The translations under genes and the position numbers were made by a program. The notes under the pieces were generated by a model. It was not told where the DNA came from. It saw only the letters and a list, made by a program, of their open reading frames with translations, and searched no databases. DNA of 64,000 nt from Lactococcus sp. dk101 (GTDB taxonomy: Bacteria; Bacillota; Bacilli; Lactobacillales; Streptococcaceae), in contig NZ_WITI01000009.1 of the NCBI RefSeq assembly GCF_009601055.1, positions 1 to 64,000 on the forward strand, written 5' to 3'. Shown one piece after another: positions 44,020-52,520 of this stretch. Numbering within the stretch: the first letter of the stretch is position 1; every line of letters begins with the position of its first letter.

Positions 44020-45676
44020 TGTCAGGTCAATCAAACACATGAACACCGCAGTTGGTTATGTCGAAAATGCAACAAAAACGGTAACGACTTTAAAGGAAAA
44101 TGAGCATTTGGATTCACTCTTTCCATACATCATCAATGGCGACAAAACGATTGAACAGCAACTGGTTTCAGGCTATCAAATTTCAGATATTTATCATGCC
44201 AATGAAGAATTTCTTTGGACAAAACAAGTTGCCTTATTATCAAAAGGAAAAGATTTAACTTTGACAGATCAGGACGAAAAATTAAAATTAGATTCACATG
44301 CTTTTGAAGAAAATAATGCAACACTGGCACATCATCTGATTCAATCCTTCTCCCCTGATGACAATTTAACTCCTGAGGAAATTCATGAAATTGGAAGGAA
44401 AACAGTCCTAGAATTAACAGGTGGCAACCATGAATTTGTCATTGCTACTCACGTTGATAAGGAACATATTCATAACCACATTGTCTTCAATTCAACCAAT
44501 TTAATTACTGGCAATGCCTTTCGTTGGCAAAGAAACACCAAACGACAATTAGAACAAATTTCTGATAAATATGCTTCACAACTAGGGGCAAAAATTATTG
44601 AGAAATCTCCTGCAGGTTCACATAAAAAATATACCATGTGGCAGACTGAAACACTCTATAAAAATAAAATTAAGCAACGGTTGGACTTTTTAATCGAACA
44701 TTCTTCAAGTATGAATGATTTTTTAGAAAAGGCAAAAGCCCTTGAATTGTCAGTTGATTTTTCAGGAAAGTGGGCAACCTATAAACTGACAGACCAACCG
44801 CAAGTTAAAAACACCAGGTCAAGAAGTTTATCTAAAAAAGATCCTGAGCGCTACAATTTTAATCGCATTAAAGAAAGAGTTTCTAAAAACAAAACACCAT
44901 TTTCAGTCGATGATGTGGTCGAGCATTACATTGAAAAAACAGATGACCAAAAAATGGATTATGATTATAAAGTAAAATTGGATGCCTGGCAAATTCATCA
45001 TGCCACTAACAAAGGATATTATGTCAATGTGGATTTTGGGATTGCCAATCACGGTCAATTATTTATCGGTGCTTACAAAATGGACAAGCTAGAAGATGGA
45101 AGTTTTGACCTTTATTTAAAGAAAAGTGATTTCTTTTATTTCATGAACGAGAAGGACTCAGAGAGAAGCAGGTACATGGACGGACGGACACTCATGCGCC
45201 AACTTTCATCCTACAATGGCACTGTGCCAATCAAAAAAGAACCCATCATTAGCACCATCAATGACCTTGTGGATGCAATAAACTTTTTAGCAGAACATGA
45301 CGTGACGGACCACTCTCAGTTGAAAAACTTGGAAGACAAATTACTTATGGCAGTCGATGAAGCACAACTTAGTCTTGACAAGATTGACAAAAAGCTTTTG
45401 GAACTTTCTCAAATCAGCAAGCACTTAATTGCTTTAAAATCTGAGAACGAAACAGAAGTGAATTCAGCTAAAATGGAATTACAAAAGATGAACGTTAAAC
45501 CTGACCTTCGCTTTGAGGATGTGCGTTTGGAAATTCAATCTGAGAAAGTCGGACGACAGCTCTTGAAAAAGAAACTGGATGACACGATTGAAGACTTTAA
45601 CCTTTATAATGGCATCAAGAAGGTTGGACAAGACAAGCAGGAAAAAGCTGAAGAAATAAAACACAAATCACTCTAA
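43997..45676 (+). CDS. ltrB: MOBP-type relaxase (LtrB-like)
   Basis: The 559-residue protein starts VYTKHLNVRSIKHMNTAVGYVEN, with candidate catalytic tyrosines early on, and has the histidine motif HVDKEHIHNHIVFNS near residues 151-165. These are the hallmarks of VirD2/MobA-type relaxases that nick oriT and lead the strand out. The C-terminal half is helical. The DNA for the HIHNH motif corresponds to the place where the group II intron Ll.LtrB sits in pRS01 ltrB; no intron is present here. Confidence 0.9.
   Translation: MVYTKHLNVRSIKHMNTAVGYVENATKTVTTLKENEHLDSLFPYIINGDKTIEQQLVSGYQISDIYHANEEFLWTKQVALLSKGKDLTLTDQDEKLKLDSHAFEENNATLAHHLIQSFSPDDNLTPEEIHEIGRKTVLELTGGNHEFVIATHVDKEHIHNHIVFNSTNLITGNAFRWQRNTKRQLEQISDKYASQLGAKIIEKSPAGSHKKYTMWQTETLYKNKIKQRLDFLIEHSSSMNDFLEKAKALELSVDFSGKWATYKLTDQPQVKNTRSRSLSKKDPERYNFNRIKERVSKNKTPFSVDDVVEHYIEKTDDQKMDYDYKVKLDAWQIHHATNKGYYVNVDFGIANHGQLFIGAYKMDKLEDGSFDLYLKKSDFFYFMNEKDSERSRYMDGRTLMRQLSSYNGTVPIKKEPIISTINDLVDAINFLAEHDVTDHSQLKNLEDKLLMAVDEAQLSLDKIDKKLLELSQISKHLIALKSENETEVNSAKMELQKMNVKPDLRFEDVRLEIQSEKVGRQLLKKKLDDTIEDFNLYNGIKKVGQDKQEKAEEIKHKSL
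44455..44500 (+). other. Empty group II intron (Ll.LtrB-type) homing-site equivalent
   Basis: Inside the relaxase gene, ATATTCATAAC ends at 44476 and CACATTGTCTTCAAT begins at 44477. From memory, the Ll.LtrB target is ACATCCATAAC then CATATCATTTTTAAT. The codons are for the conserved HIHNHIVFN. The site is uninterrupted. Confidence 0.6.
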
Positions 45677-45795
45677 GGCTTTTTATAATGAATCAATTCA
45701 ATTCAATTCAATTCCCAAAATAATCGCTATCTCTTTTTTCAGACGATCGTTTTTGGGATACACATTTCACTATTTAAACGTAAAGGAAAATAAAA

Positions 45796-46830
45796 ATGAA
45801 TACAGAAAATGAACAATTAGAGCAAGCCTTGCTTAATTTAAATCAAGCCAAGGCATTAAACGAAAAACAAGCCCAACAAATTGCGGAATTAGTTAATCGA
45901 TATCAAAAATTAGAGCAAAAACATGAAAAGATTCTTCAAAAATTTGAAGGACTCCAACATGGACAAATCTCTCCTTCAGAAGAATTAAAAAGTTCCTTAA
46001 AAGAAAATCACCAGGAACAAATAAAACTCAAAGAAACTCTTTCTCGCTTTGTTAAACGCTTAATTGAAACATCAAAAATAAAAAGCAAGTATGCCCTTAA
46101 ATTATCACTCACCACATTGCACATTGACTCTTTCATAACAAATATGGCTTCTCAATTAAGTCGCTTTTCTGAAAAGCTTACAGGTTTAGAAATAAACATT
46201 CAAGGTTTAAGTATCGAACGCCCCCCTTTGGAAAATCAAGAAGCAGCCTCTCCATTAGAAAACGCAACAATTAAAATAGGCGCTTATGACCAAAGTCCTC
46301 AACATCTTTCACCGTCTGCATTGCGTGATGAAGCGTTCAACAATGAAGTAAAGACAAAAGAAAATAAAAAGGAAGGTGTTTCAAAAACAGAACTGCCTCA
46401 GGAGAAGAAAAATGAATCGAGCTTGAAAGGACTGCCTGAGGATTTTCGTCCGATATTGGAAAATACTTTTATTCAAATTGATTCTGCACGCATGACCACA
46501 AGTGCGGAAGGCATAAAATATTATTCTTATTCCATCAATCAAAAGTACGAAGTAGTTGGCATGCTTTGGAAAGACTTGGAAAACCTAAGCAGCATTCAAC
46601 AATCAGATCGCATGCATGTGGATGCCGTTAATCGTTTAATGAGTGGAGAGATTTCCGTAGATGACGTTTTTTTAGAAGCAGAAAAAAATAAAATGATCCA
46701 TCAGTATCGTGATCAAAAAAAAGTACCGAATGCTTTTGAAAAACGGATGATAAAAGCAGAACAGGAAAACCGAACTGAAAGAATTGTAGAAAACCGTGAA
46801 AATACCAAAACAAATTATCGCTCAAGATAG
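45796..46830 (+). CDS. Coiled-coil conjugation protein with FEKRM-type tail
   Basis: The 344-residue protein begins with a coiled coil (LEQALLNLNQAKALNEKQAQ to about residue 60). It then has a helical middle (about 70-140), a linker, and a folded C-terminal unit near 220-300 (GIKYYSYSINQKYEVVGMLW). The tail from 309 has VPNAFEKRMIKAEQ and ends NYRSR, a variant of the PKNxFEERL tails. It is the last gene of the transfer region. No family is recognised. The 119-base gap before it has an AATTC run (45702-45715). Confidence 0.7.
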   Translation: MNTENEQLEQALLNLNQAKALNEKQAQQIAELVNRYQKLEQKHEKILQKFEGLQHGQISPSEELKSSLKENHQEQIKLKETLSRFVKRLIETSKIKSKYALKLSLTTLHIDSFITNMASQLSRFSEKLTGLEINIQGLSIERPPLENQEAASPLENATIKIGAYDQSPQHLSPSALRDEAFNNEVKTKENKKEGVSKTELPQEKKNESSLKGLPEDFRPILENTFIQIDSARMTTSAEGIKYYSYSINQKYEVVGMLWKDLENLSSIQQSDRMHVDAVNRLMSGEISVDDVFLEAEKNKMIHQYRDQKKVPNAFEKRMIKAEQENRTERIVENRENTKTNYRSR

Positions 46831-46978
46831 AAGAGTAAAAGCTTTTAAATATTGAACTTTTCGCTTTGCAAAAATGATTTTGATTTCAAAAAAAATAAAT
46901 AGAACGATCGCCATAATCCATTCTTGTTTTTGCTTAAATTGTGATATACTTAGCTCATTACAGCTAAAGGAGAACACC

Positions 46979-47263
46979 ATGGCAAATAAAAAAGACCTTG
47001 TTGCTTCAGTCTCTGAAAAATCAGGATTGACTCAAAAGAAAAGCGAAAAAGCAATCAACGCATTAACAGAATCAATTATAGAAGTTCTTGTAAAGCATGA
47101 ATCAGCTCAATTGGTTGGCTTTGGAGTATTTGAAACAAAGGAACGCAAAGCACGTACAGGTCGTAATCCTCAATCAGGAGAAGCGATTGAAATTGCGGCC
47201 GCAACTGTCCCTGCATTTAAGGCAGGAAAACTTTTGAAAGAAGCAGTAAAAAATAATAAGTAA
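46979..47263 (+). CDS. HU-family DNA-binding protein
   Basis: The ATG at 46979 follows AAAGGAGA and gives 94 residues, the normal HU length. Key features are MANKKDLVASVSEKSGLT at the start, GFGVFETKERKARTGRNPQ with the DNA-binding arm region, and VPAFKAGKLLKEAV at the end. Plasmid HU may compact the plasmid or help its replication and transfer. A promoter with TATACT near 46945 lies just upstream. A second copy of the 3' end is at 51107-51135. Confidence 0.95.
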   Translation: MANKKDLVASVSEKSGLTQKKSEKAINALTESIIEVLVKHESAQLVGFGVFETKERKARTGRNPQSGEAIEIAAATVPAFKAGKLLKEAVKNNK

Positions 47264-47271
47264 AGTAAAAT

Positions 47272-47308
47272 AAAAACGAACCATCTAACAGCTGATGGCT
47301 CGTTTTTT
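47272..47308 (+). terminator. Terminator after the HU gene
   Basis: AAAACGA and CCATC on the left pair with GATGG and TCGTTTT on the right, followed by TT. The same terminator with one base change in the loop is present at 52210-52250. Confidence 0.9.
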
Positions 47309-47314
47309 GAAACA

Positions 47315-47399
47315 ACATAGTTCGTTTTGTAGCAGCGTGTTTCAGTCGCTGTATGAACCTAGTAAAACTTAAAAACGGAGGAACTATGTGATATTCATT
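47315..47399 (+). ncRNA. Possible structured RNA element downstream of HU
   Basis: Outer arms ACATAGTTC (47315-47323) and GAACTATGT (47391-47399) enclose an inner hairpin CAGCG / CGCTG. A diverged copy at about 52258-52345 keeps the inner hairpin and most of the outer arms. Conservation of pairing in a non-coding duplicate suggests an RNA or a recombination site; no known family is recognised. Confidence 0.35.
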
Positions 47400-47552
47400 A
47401 TATAATAAAAACGCTTACTTTACAAATTGGAATAAATTCAGTTTTTTCTTATGCTATAATAGTTGAGTAGAGTTTATGAACGGTAGCCCAACTGGAGGTG
47501 ATGCTTATGATTATGTCGTGAGCAAACCTCACAAAACAGAAAGACGAAAAGT

Positions 47553-47636
47553 TTGTCAGTGTATCAAGCACTCTCACTCGTGATTGCATTTGCGACCTTG
47601 GTGTTATTGCTTAACGATAAGAACAACAAAAAATGA
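47553..47636 (+). CDS. Small holin-like/type I toxin peptide
   Basis: A 27-residue frame starting with TTG at 47553 reads LSVYQALSLVIAFATLVLLL and then a polar basic tail (NDKNNKK). One hydrophobic helix plus a charged end is the form of holin-like (Hol_Tox) and TxpA/BsrG toxins. A promoter with an extended -10 (TGCTATAAT near 47459) precedes it. An opposite promoter lies just downstream, so a type I toxin with antisense RNA is likely. The start codon is uncertain. Confidence 0.6.
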   Translation: MSVYQALSLVIAFATLVLLLNDKNNKK

Positions 47637-47639
47637 CCG

Positions 47640-47766
47640 TTCAACTTAGCAGTTAGGCCATTTTATGATTAGTATGCTACCGTTCTTAAAACGGTTACAC
47701 GGGACCTGTTCGAAGCAAGTCCTTTTTATTTACCTTTATTATATCGCAATAAGCTATTCCTTGTCA
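47640..47766 (-). ncRNA. Probable antisense RNA (antitoxin) with its promoter
   Basis: On the minus strand TTGACA (47766-47761) is followed 18 bases later by TATAAT (47742-47737), an almost perfect promoter. Transcription would start near 47730 and run leftward into the 3' part of the toxin message, through the ACCGTTC / AACGGT hairpin (47682-47698). This is the expected layout of an antisense antitoxin. The RNA's end is unknown. Confidence 0.55.
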
Positions 47767-47849
47767 AATGAGCTATAATAATCTTATACAATTGTTTTAT
47801 TAATTTTATTGCATTTAATAGTTTAATGATAAAGATAAGGAGATACGTT

Positions 47850-50800
47850 ATGGTTAGCAAAAATAATATATTAAATTCTTGGATTACAATAGAGCAGTTT
47901 TCAGAAGGTAATATAAATGTTAATGAAAATAGAAACAAAAAATATAAGCGTTTGCCTAATCATTCGAACGATTGGTTAATATTTTTCCAAGATAAATTAT
48001 CGGAATTTAGATACAATCAAAAGAATGTTAATAAAAAATTGCAAAAGCGTGGATTTACAATTTATTTTGATGTATTTTCTTTTGATAAATTAATTCAGGA
48101 TTTATCAAAATTTTTTCATTTACCCGAGGAGTATAGAGAAGAGAGTAAAACAAACAAATTTACATGGTGTCTGACTTTCATGGAAGATAACGGTGATTTT
48201 ATACTTCTAGAAGATTCAATATTTTTGACTATAAGTGGATACGTGCATCATTATTTAAATATACCTTCAGATATTTTCATTGAAAATGAGGAATTAAAAA
48301 ATGAGATGCTTGAAATTTTCGAAAACAATTTCAATGAAGGATTATCAAAATTAATAAAAAAAGAATCAGTATTAACTAAAAATAATTATTATGAAATTCA
48401 TGAGGATGTAAAGAATAGGAAACTATACTTTCACTCATTTTATATCAATGAATTAGATTTAGCAAAAAAAATTAATTCTAAAAATGTAGATAAATATCTG
48501 CTAGGTTTTTTAGGTCCCCGTTCCAATTTAGATAGTGATCAGTTAAGCACTTCTTTCAATAAGAAAGATATTTATCAAATCCTCGAACCAAAAGAGTATC
48601 CTTTAGGACGTTTCCCATCAAATCCTGATTGGGGATTATCGCTAATGCAACAGATTGCCGTAAATACTTATTTGAATGGTAAAGATGATGTATATGGGGT
48701 AAATGGGCCTCCTGGTACGGGAAAGACAACACTACTTAAGGATATTTTCGCTGATCTTGCTGTTCGCCAAGCATATGAAATTTGTTATTTAGAAGATAAA
48801 CACTTGAGAAGAAGCAACATGTACGATATGAACGTTGGTATAGCAAGACTTCCTGATGACATATCCAAATACAACATACTTGTAGCAAGCTCAAATAATG
48901 CTGCTGTCCAAAATATTGTTAATGAATTACCTCAAAAAATGCAAATAGACGAGACATTTTTAGAAGATGAAGTGTTCTCTAGCTATTTTTCCAATATAAA
49001 AGATGACGATATTTGGGGAGTTTTTGCTTCTGAGGGAGGGAATAGGACTAATATGTCCAATTTACTTGAAATTGTAAGCAAGATATCAAAAGAATTAAAA
49101 TCGACTTTATTTATATCCGATAAAGAAATTTACAGTAAATTTTCAAAACAATATGATCTTGTAAATAAAATGAGACAAGATGCACAAAAAATATCAGATA
49201 CAATTAAACAATTAGATTTATTAAGAAATGAATTAATTAATGAAACAAGAACTTTTCAAAATCAGTTGTCATATAAAAAAGAAAAAAGAGAACAGGAAAA
49301 TATTACAATTAATAGGCTGATTGAAGGATTAGATATAGAAATAGGAGTGCTCTCTACTGATTTTGTGAAATATGAGCAAATTACAAAAGATAATCGATAT
49401 AAATTGGAACAATTAAATCTTGACCTAGGTATTTTGAAGCAGCAAAGACCTCTTGCTTTTCATATTTTAAAACTCTTTCATAGCAAATCTGTTGCGATAT
49501 ACATCGAACAACTTTCAGCGTTAACTGCATCTATTTCTAAAATTTATAAAAAACAGCTCAGTCTTGATAAAGAATATAACAGAAAGAGTCAAGCATATAT
49601 CATGCTTAAAAAATCGAGAGCAGAACATATCTCTTTTGAATGCAACAGTAAAAAAATTTTTGAAGAGTGGAAGAAAGATAATCTAAAAAAAATAGAAGAT
49701 TTATCTAAAAAAATAAGAGATCTAAGTACAGAAATTAACAATTCTCAATTCTCACCTCCTGATTTTACACAAACTTACTCAAAATTTCAGCAAGATAACC
49801 CTTGGTTTGATAAAAAATATCGGATAGAACAATCAAAACTTTTTATCCTATCTATGAGTGTAAGAAAGCAATTTTTATATGAAAACCAAAAAAGCATAGC
49901 GGGAAGCGTCGAAATTTGGAAAAATACATCAAGGTATGCTATACCTGAAAAAAAATACCTTATTTCATTATCATGGAATTGGATAAATCTCGTTGTTCCT
50001 GTTATTAGTACCACTTTTGCAAGCTTCGGTCAGATGTTTAAATATCTGGGCACTAATTCAATTGCTAATTTATTCATTGATGAAGCGGGACAAGCAACAC
50101 CACAGGCTGCAGTTGGAGGAATAATGAGAAGTAAGAAAATAATGGCGGTTGGTGATCCCTCTCAAATACAACCGGTTGTTTCCTTAAGTGAAGGAGTTAT
50201 TGGATTGATCGCCACAAAATACAATGCATTAAACAATGTGGTTAATGGTTATGCATCAGTGCAAACACTTGTAGATAAAGCAAGTAAATTCGGATACTAT
50301 AAAACGGAAAATGATTGGGTGGGCATTCCTCTATGGGTTCATCGCCGTTGTAAAAATCCAATGTTCAAAATATCTAATGAAATTTCATACCGTAATAGAA
50401 TGGTTCTTCCCGAATCATTAAACGAACCCGGACGTGGTGAATGGTTCGATATTAAAGGGGAATCAGATAATAAATTTGTGAAAGAACAGGCCGATTTTTT
50501 AAAGGAAGTGTTGAAAAAGAATTTAAATATCCAAGAAGAAGGAGAAGAGAATGTTTTTGTGATATCTCCATTTAAGAATGTAGTTGATACATTGAAAAAA
50601 GATTTAAGAAATATTGGGTTCGACCAATCAAGAATAGGAACAGTTCATACATTTCAGGGAAAAGAAGCCGATATAGTCTTTTTAATTCTTGGAGCAAGTT
50701 CAAAAGAAAAAAGAGCAGCACAATGGGTAATTTCTAAGCCAAACATAATGAACGTCGCAGCAACTAGAGCAAAAAAAGAATTTTATATCATTGGAGACAA

Positions 50801-50867
50801 AGAATTATACCTCAGTTTAGATTGCGGTGTCGTAACTAAAACATTAGAAATACTCAAATGTTATTAA
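47850..50867 (+). CDS. Large SF1 (DNA2/UPF1-like) helicase with coiled-coil insertion, possible phage-defence gene
   Basis: The ATG at 47850 has AAGGAG upstream and gives 1,005 residues. The first 260 residues are an unrecognised domain. The helicase core follows: motif I GPPGTGKTTLLKD near 290, motif II IDEAGQATPQ near 745, motif III VGDPSQIQPVV, motif V-like VHTFQGKEADIV and motif VI-like NVAATRAKKEF near the end. A long coiled coil (about 400-660) is inserted between motifs I and II. No nuclease domain is seen. Single-gene helicases of this type are frequent in defence islands; the gene sits in a cargo block between duplicated HU tails. Defence is an inference. Confidence 0.82.
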   Translation: MVSKNNILNSWITIEQFSEGNINVNENRNKKYKRLPNHSNDWLIFFQDKLSEFRYNQKNVNKKLQKRGFTIYFDVFSFDKLIQDLSKFFHLPEEYREESKTNKFTWCLTFMEDNGDFILLEDSIFLTISGYVHHYLNIPSDIFIENEELKNEMLEIFENNFNEGLSKLIKKESVLTKNNYYEIHEDVKNRKLYFHSFYINELDLAKKINSKNVDKYLLGFLGPRSNLDSDQLSTSFNKKDIYQILEPKEYPLGRFPSNPDWGLSLMQQIAVNTYLNGKDDVYGVNGPPGTGKTTLLKDIFADLAVRQAYEICYLEDKHLRRSNMYDMNVGIARLPDDISKYNILVASSNNAAVQNIVNELPQKMQIDETFLEDEVFSSYFSNIKDDDIWGVFASEGGNRTNMSNLLEIVSKISKELKSTLFISDKEIYSKFSKQYDLVNKMRQDAQKISDTIKQLDLLRNELINETRTFQNQLSYKKEKREQENITINRLIEGLDIEIGVLSTDFVKYEQITKDNRYKLEQLNLDLGILKQQRPLAFHILKLFHSKSVAIYIEQLSALTASISKIYKKQLSLDKEYNRKSQAYIMLKKSRAEHISFECNSKKIFEEWKKDNLKKIEDLSKKIRDLSTEINNSQFSPPDFTQTYSKFQQDNPWFDKKYRIEQSKLFILSMSVRKQFLYENQKSIAGSVEIWKNTSRYAIPEKKYLISLSWNWINLVVPVISTTFASFGQMFKYLGTNSIANLFIDEAGQATPQAAVGGIMRSKKIMAVGDPSQIQPVVSLSEGVIGLIATKYNALNNVVNGYASVQTLVDKASKFGYYKTENDWVGIPLWVHRRCKNPMFKISNEISYRNRMVLPESLNEPGRGEWFDIKGESDNKFVKEQADFLKEVLKKNLNIQEEGEENVFVISPFKNVVDTLKKDLRNIGFDQSRIGTVHTFQGKEADIVFLILGASSKEKRAAQWVISKPNIMNVAATRAKKEFYIIGDKELYLSLDCGVVTKTLEILKCY

Positions 50868-51146
50868 TGCAATAAAAGAAAATTCCATTCAAATTGTTTT
50901 TTTCTTCAATTATCTATTCAATTTGGATTGGTTTTGTAATTTTTCCTATTTATGTTTCAAGAGATGTTTCCAAGATTTCCCCCTAAAACTTTTTATTTGA
51001 AGATAAGAAGTAAAGAAAAATGTTTTTAAGACGATACCAAGCAGTTTCAAGGTCTGTTAAAACACAATGACAAATTTGTTCTTCCACTATTCAAAGTAGA
51101 TAAATTATTGGAAGACGCAGTAAAAAATAATAAGTAAAGTAAAAAG
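50868..51146. other. Spacer with a second HU gene 3' end
   Basis: The block holds no complete gene. At 51107-51135 the last codons of an HU gene (TTGGAAGACGCAGTAAAAAA, reading LEDAVKNNK) repeat the end of the gene at 46979-47263. The IS30-type element is inserted directly after them. The rest is AT-rich, with no coding signal that I can see. Confidence 0.6.
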
Positions 51147-52200
51147 TAAATTGTAAAATTAGTTTAGCTACTCTAAGACAAGCAAAAAACACCTGAATTT
51201 CTTATACTTGAATTGTGAGATTACAAGTAGAAAAGGATTCAGATGCAAGATTATTATAACACGAAGTATAAAGAACTGACTTATTCAGAGCGACAATGTA
51301 TTGAACGGTGGCATAACAAGGATAACTTCAGTAATCGACGGATTGCGAACTTACTGAATAAGGCGCCTCAGACCATCAATAACGAGATTAAACTAGGATT
51401 GGTTCAGCTCAAAACAAAGACCAAATATCTTGCAAAACTTGCTCAAGAACGGCACGAAGCCAATAAACAGCAGTGTGGTCGTCGTTCTAAACTTACAGCT
51501 GAATTGAACCAATCCATTATGGACGGTGTGCGAGATAAGCAATCCCTAGAAGTGATTCTTCAAGGTTTTCTAGGTGCCGTCTGTCTTAAAACGCTCTACA
51601 ACTGGGTTGAAAAAGGGTTTCTTGATGTGAAATATCATGAATTGATTTATCCGCACTACAAGAAGGCTAAAAAGCTCCGTAAAACCAATCCAAAGCGACC
51701 TTACGGCTTGTCTATTGAAGAACGTCCAGAAGAGATTAACAACCGCTCTGTATTCGGGCATTGGGAGATTGACACCGTCATTTTAACGAAAACCAAGAAC
51801 GCGTGTTTATTGACATTGACGGAGCGTGTCACACGTTTGGAAATCATTCGCTTGATTCCAGATAAGTCTGCTTTGTCGGTCAATACAGCACTTTGTGAGC
51901 TTCAAAAGGACTTTTATTTCAAATCCATCACTTCGGACAATGGTCGTGAATTTGCCAAACTGAGTGAAGCTGTGGCTTGTCCTGTGTATTATTGTCACGC
52001 TTATGCCAGCTTTGAGCGAGGAACTAACGAAAATCATAATCGCATGATTAGACGATTCTTGCCTAAAGGAACAACAAAAACGACTTCGGATGAAGTCGCT
52101 CGTATTGAAACTTGGATGAATCATTATCCAAGAAAGATGTTCAAGTATCAGACACCGCTTCAGATGTTACAAGGTGGCTAGATTAAACTTGCAATTTGCC
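51147..52200 (+). mobile_element. IS30-family insertion sequence
   Basis: The element of about 1.05 kb carries one transposase gene. Left end AAATTGTAAAATTAGTTTAG and right end (complement) AAATTGCAAGTTTAATCTAG are imperfect inverted repeats. AAGTA occurs just outside both ends and may be the target duplication. It is inserted between the copied HU tail and its terminator. The exact ends are uncertain by a few bases. Confidence 0.8.
51243..52181 (+). CDS. IS30-family transposase
   Basis: The 312-residue protein has an N-terminal HTH (FSNRRIANLLNKAPQTINNE) and the IS30 catalytic core: FGHWEIDTV (D), ITSDNGREFAKL (D) and ERGTNENHNRMIRRF (E). These are typical and complete. It has a GAAAAGGAT ribosome site. 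Confidence 0.95.
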   Translation: MQDYYNTKYKELTYSERQCIERWHNKDNFSNRRIANLLNKAPQTINNEIKLGLVQLKTKTKYLAKLAQERHEANKQQCGRRSKLTAELNQSIMDGVRDKQSLEVILQGFLGAVCLKTLYNWVEKGFLDVKYHELIYPHYKKAKKLRKTNPKRPYGLSIEERPEEINNRSVFGHWEIDTVILTKTKNACLLTLTERVTRLEIIRLIPDKSALSVNTALCELQKDFYFKSITSDNGREFAKLSEAVACPVYYCHAYASFERGTNENHNRMIRRFLPKGTTKTTSDEVARIETWMNHYPRKMFKYQTPLQMLQGG

Positions 52201-52520
52201 AAGTAAAGTAAAACAAAAACGAACCATCTAACAGTTGATGGCTCGTTTTTTTGAAACAACGCAGTTCATTTTTGTAACAGCGTGTCTCTGTCGCTGTATG
52301 ACATTATCAAATTTTTACAAAGAAAGGAAAGAACTACGCTATATTAAGTATATAATTAAAACGCTTACTTTGCAAATAAAAGTTAAATATAGTCTTTTTA
52401 ACATTAAAAAACCCTACTTTTGAATAGGGATTCGGAGTTGATAAACTTTGCAAGAAAGTTCTACAATTTAATTATATCATACCACTTACTTCTATCAATT
52501 TTTATGAAAAGGTAAGTGAT
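52201..52520. other. Duplicated HU terminator region and spacer
   Basis: Bases 52201-52380 repeat 47264-47440 with divergence, including the terminator ACGAACCATC / GATGGCTCGTT (52216-52253), the CAGCG / CGCTG hairpin and AAAACGCTTACTTTGCAAAT. After that a hairpin ACCCTA / TAGGGAT lies near 52413-52432. No gene is seen. Confidence 0.7.

Noticed and set aside
47379-47400. GGAGG followed by ATGTGA, a start-stop minimal frame
   Set aside because: The diverged copy near 52330 lacks the ATG, and the bases are explained by the outer arm of the paired structure.
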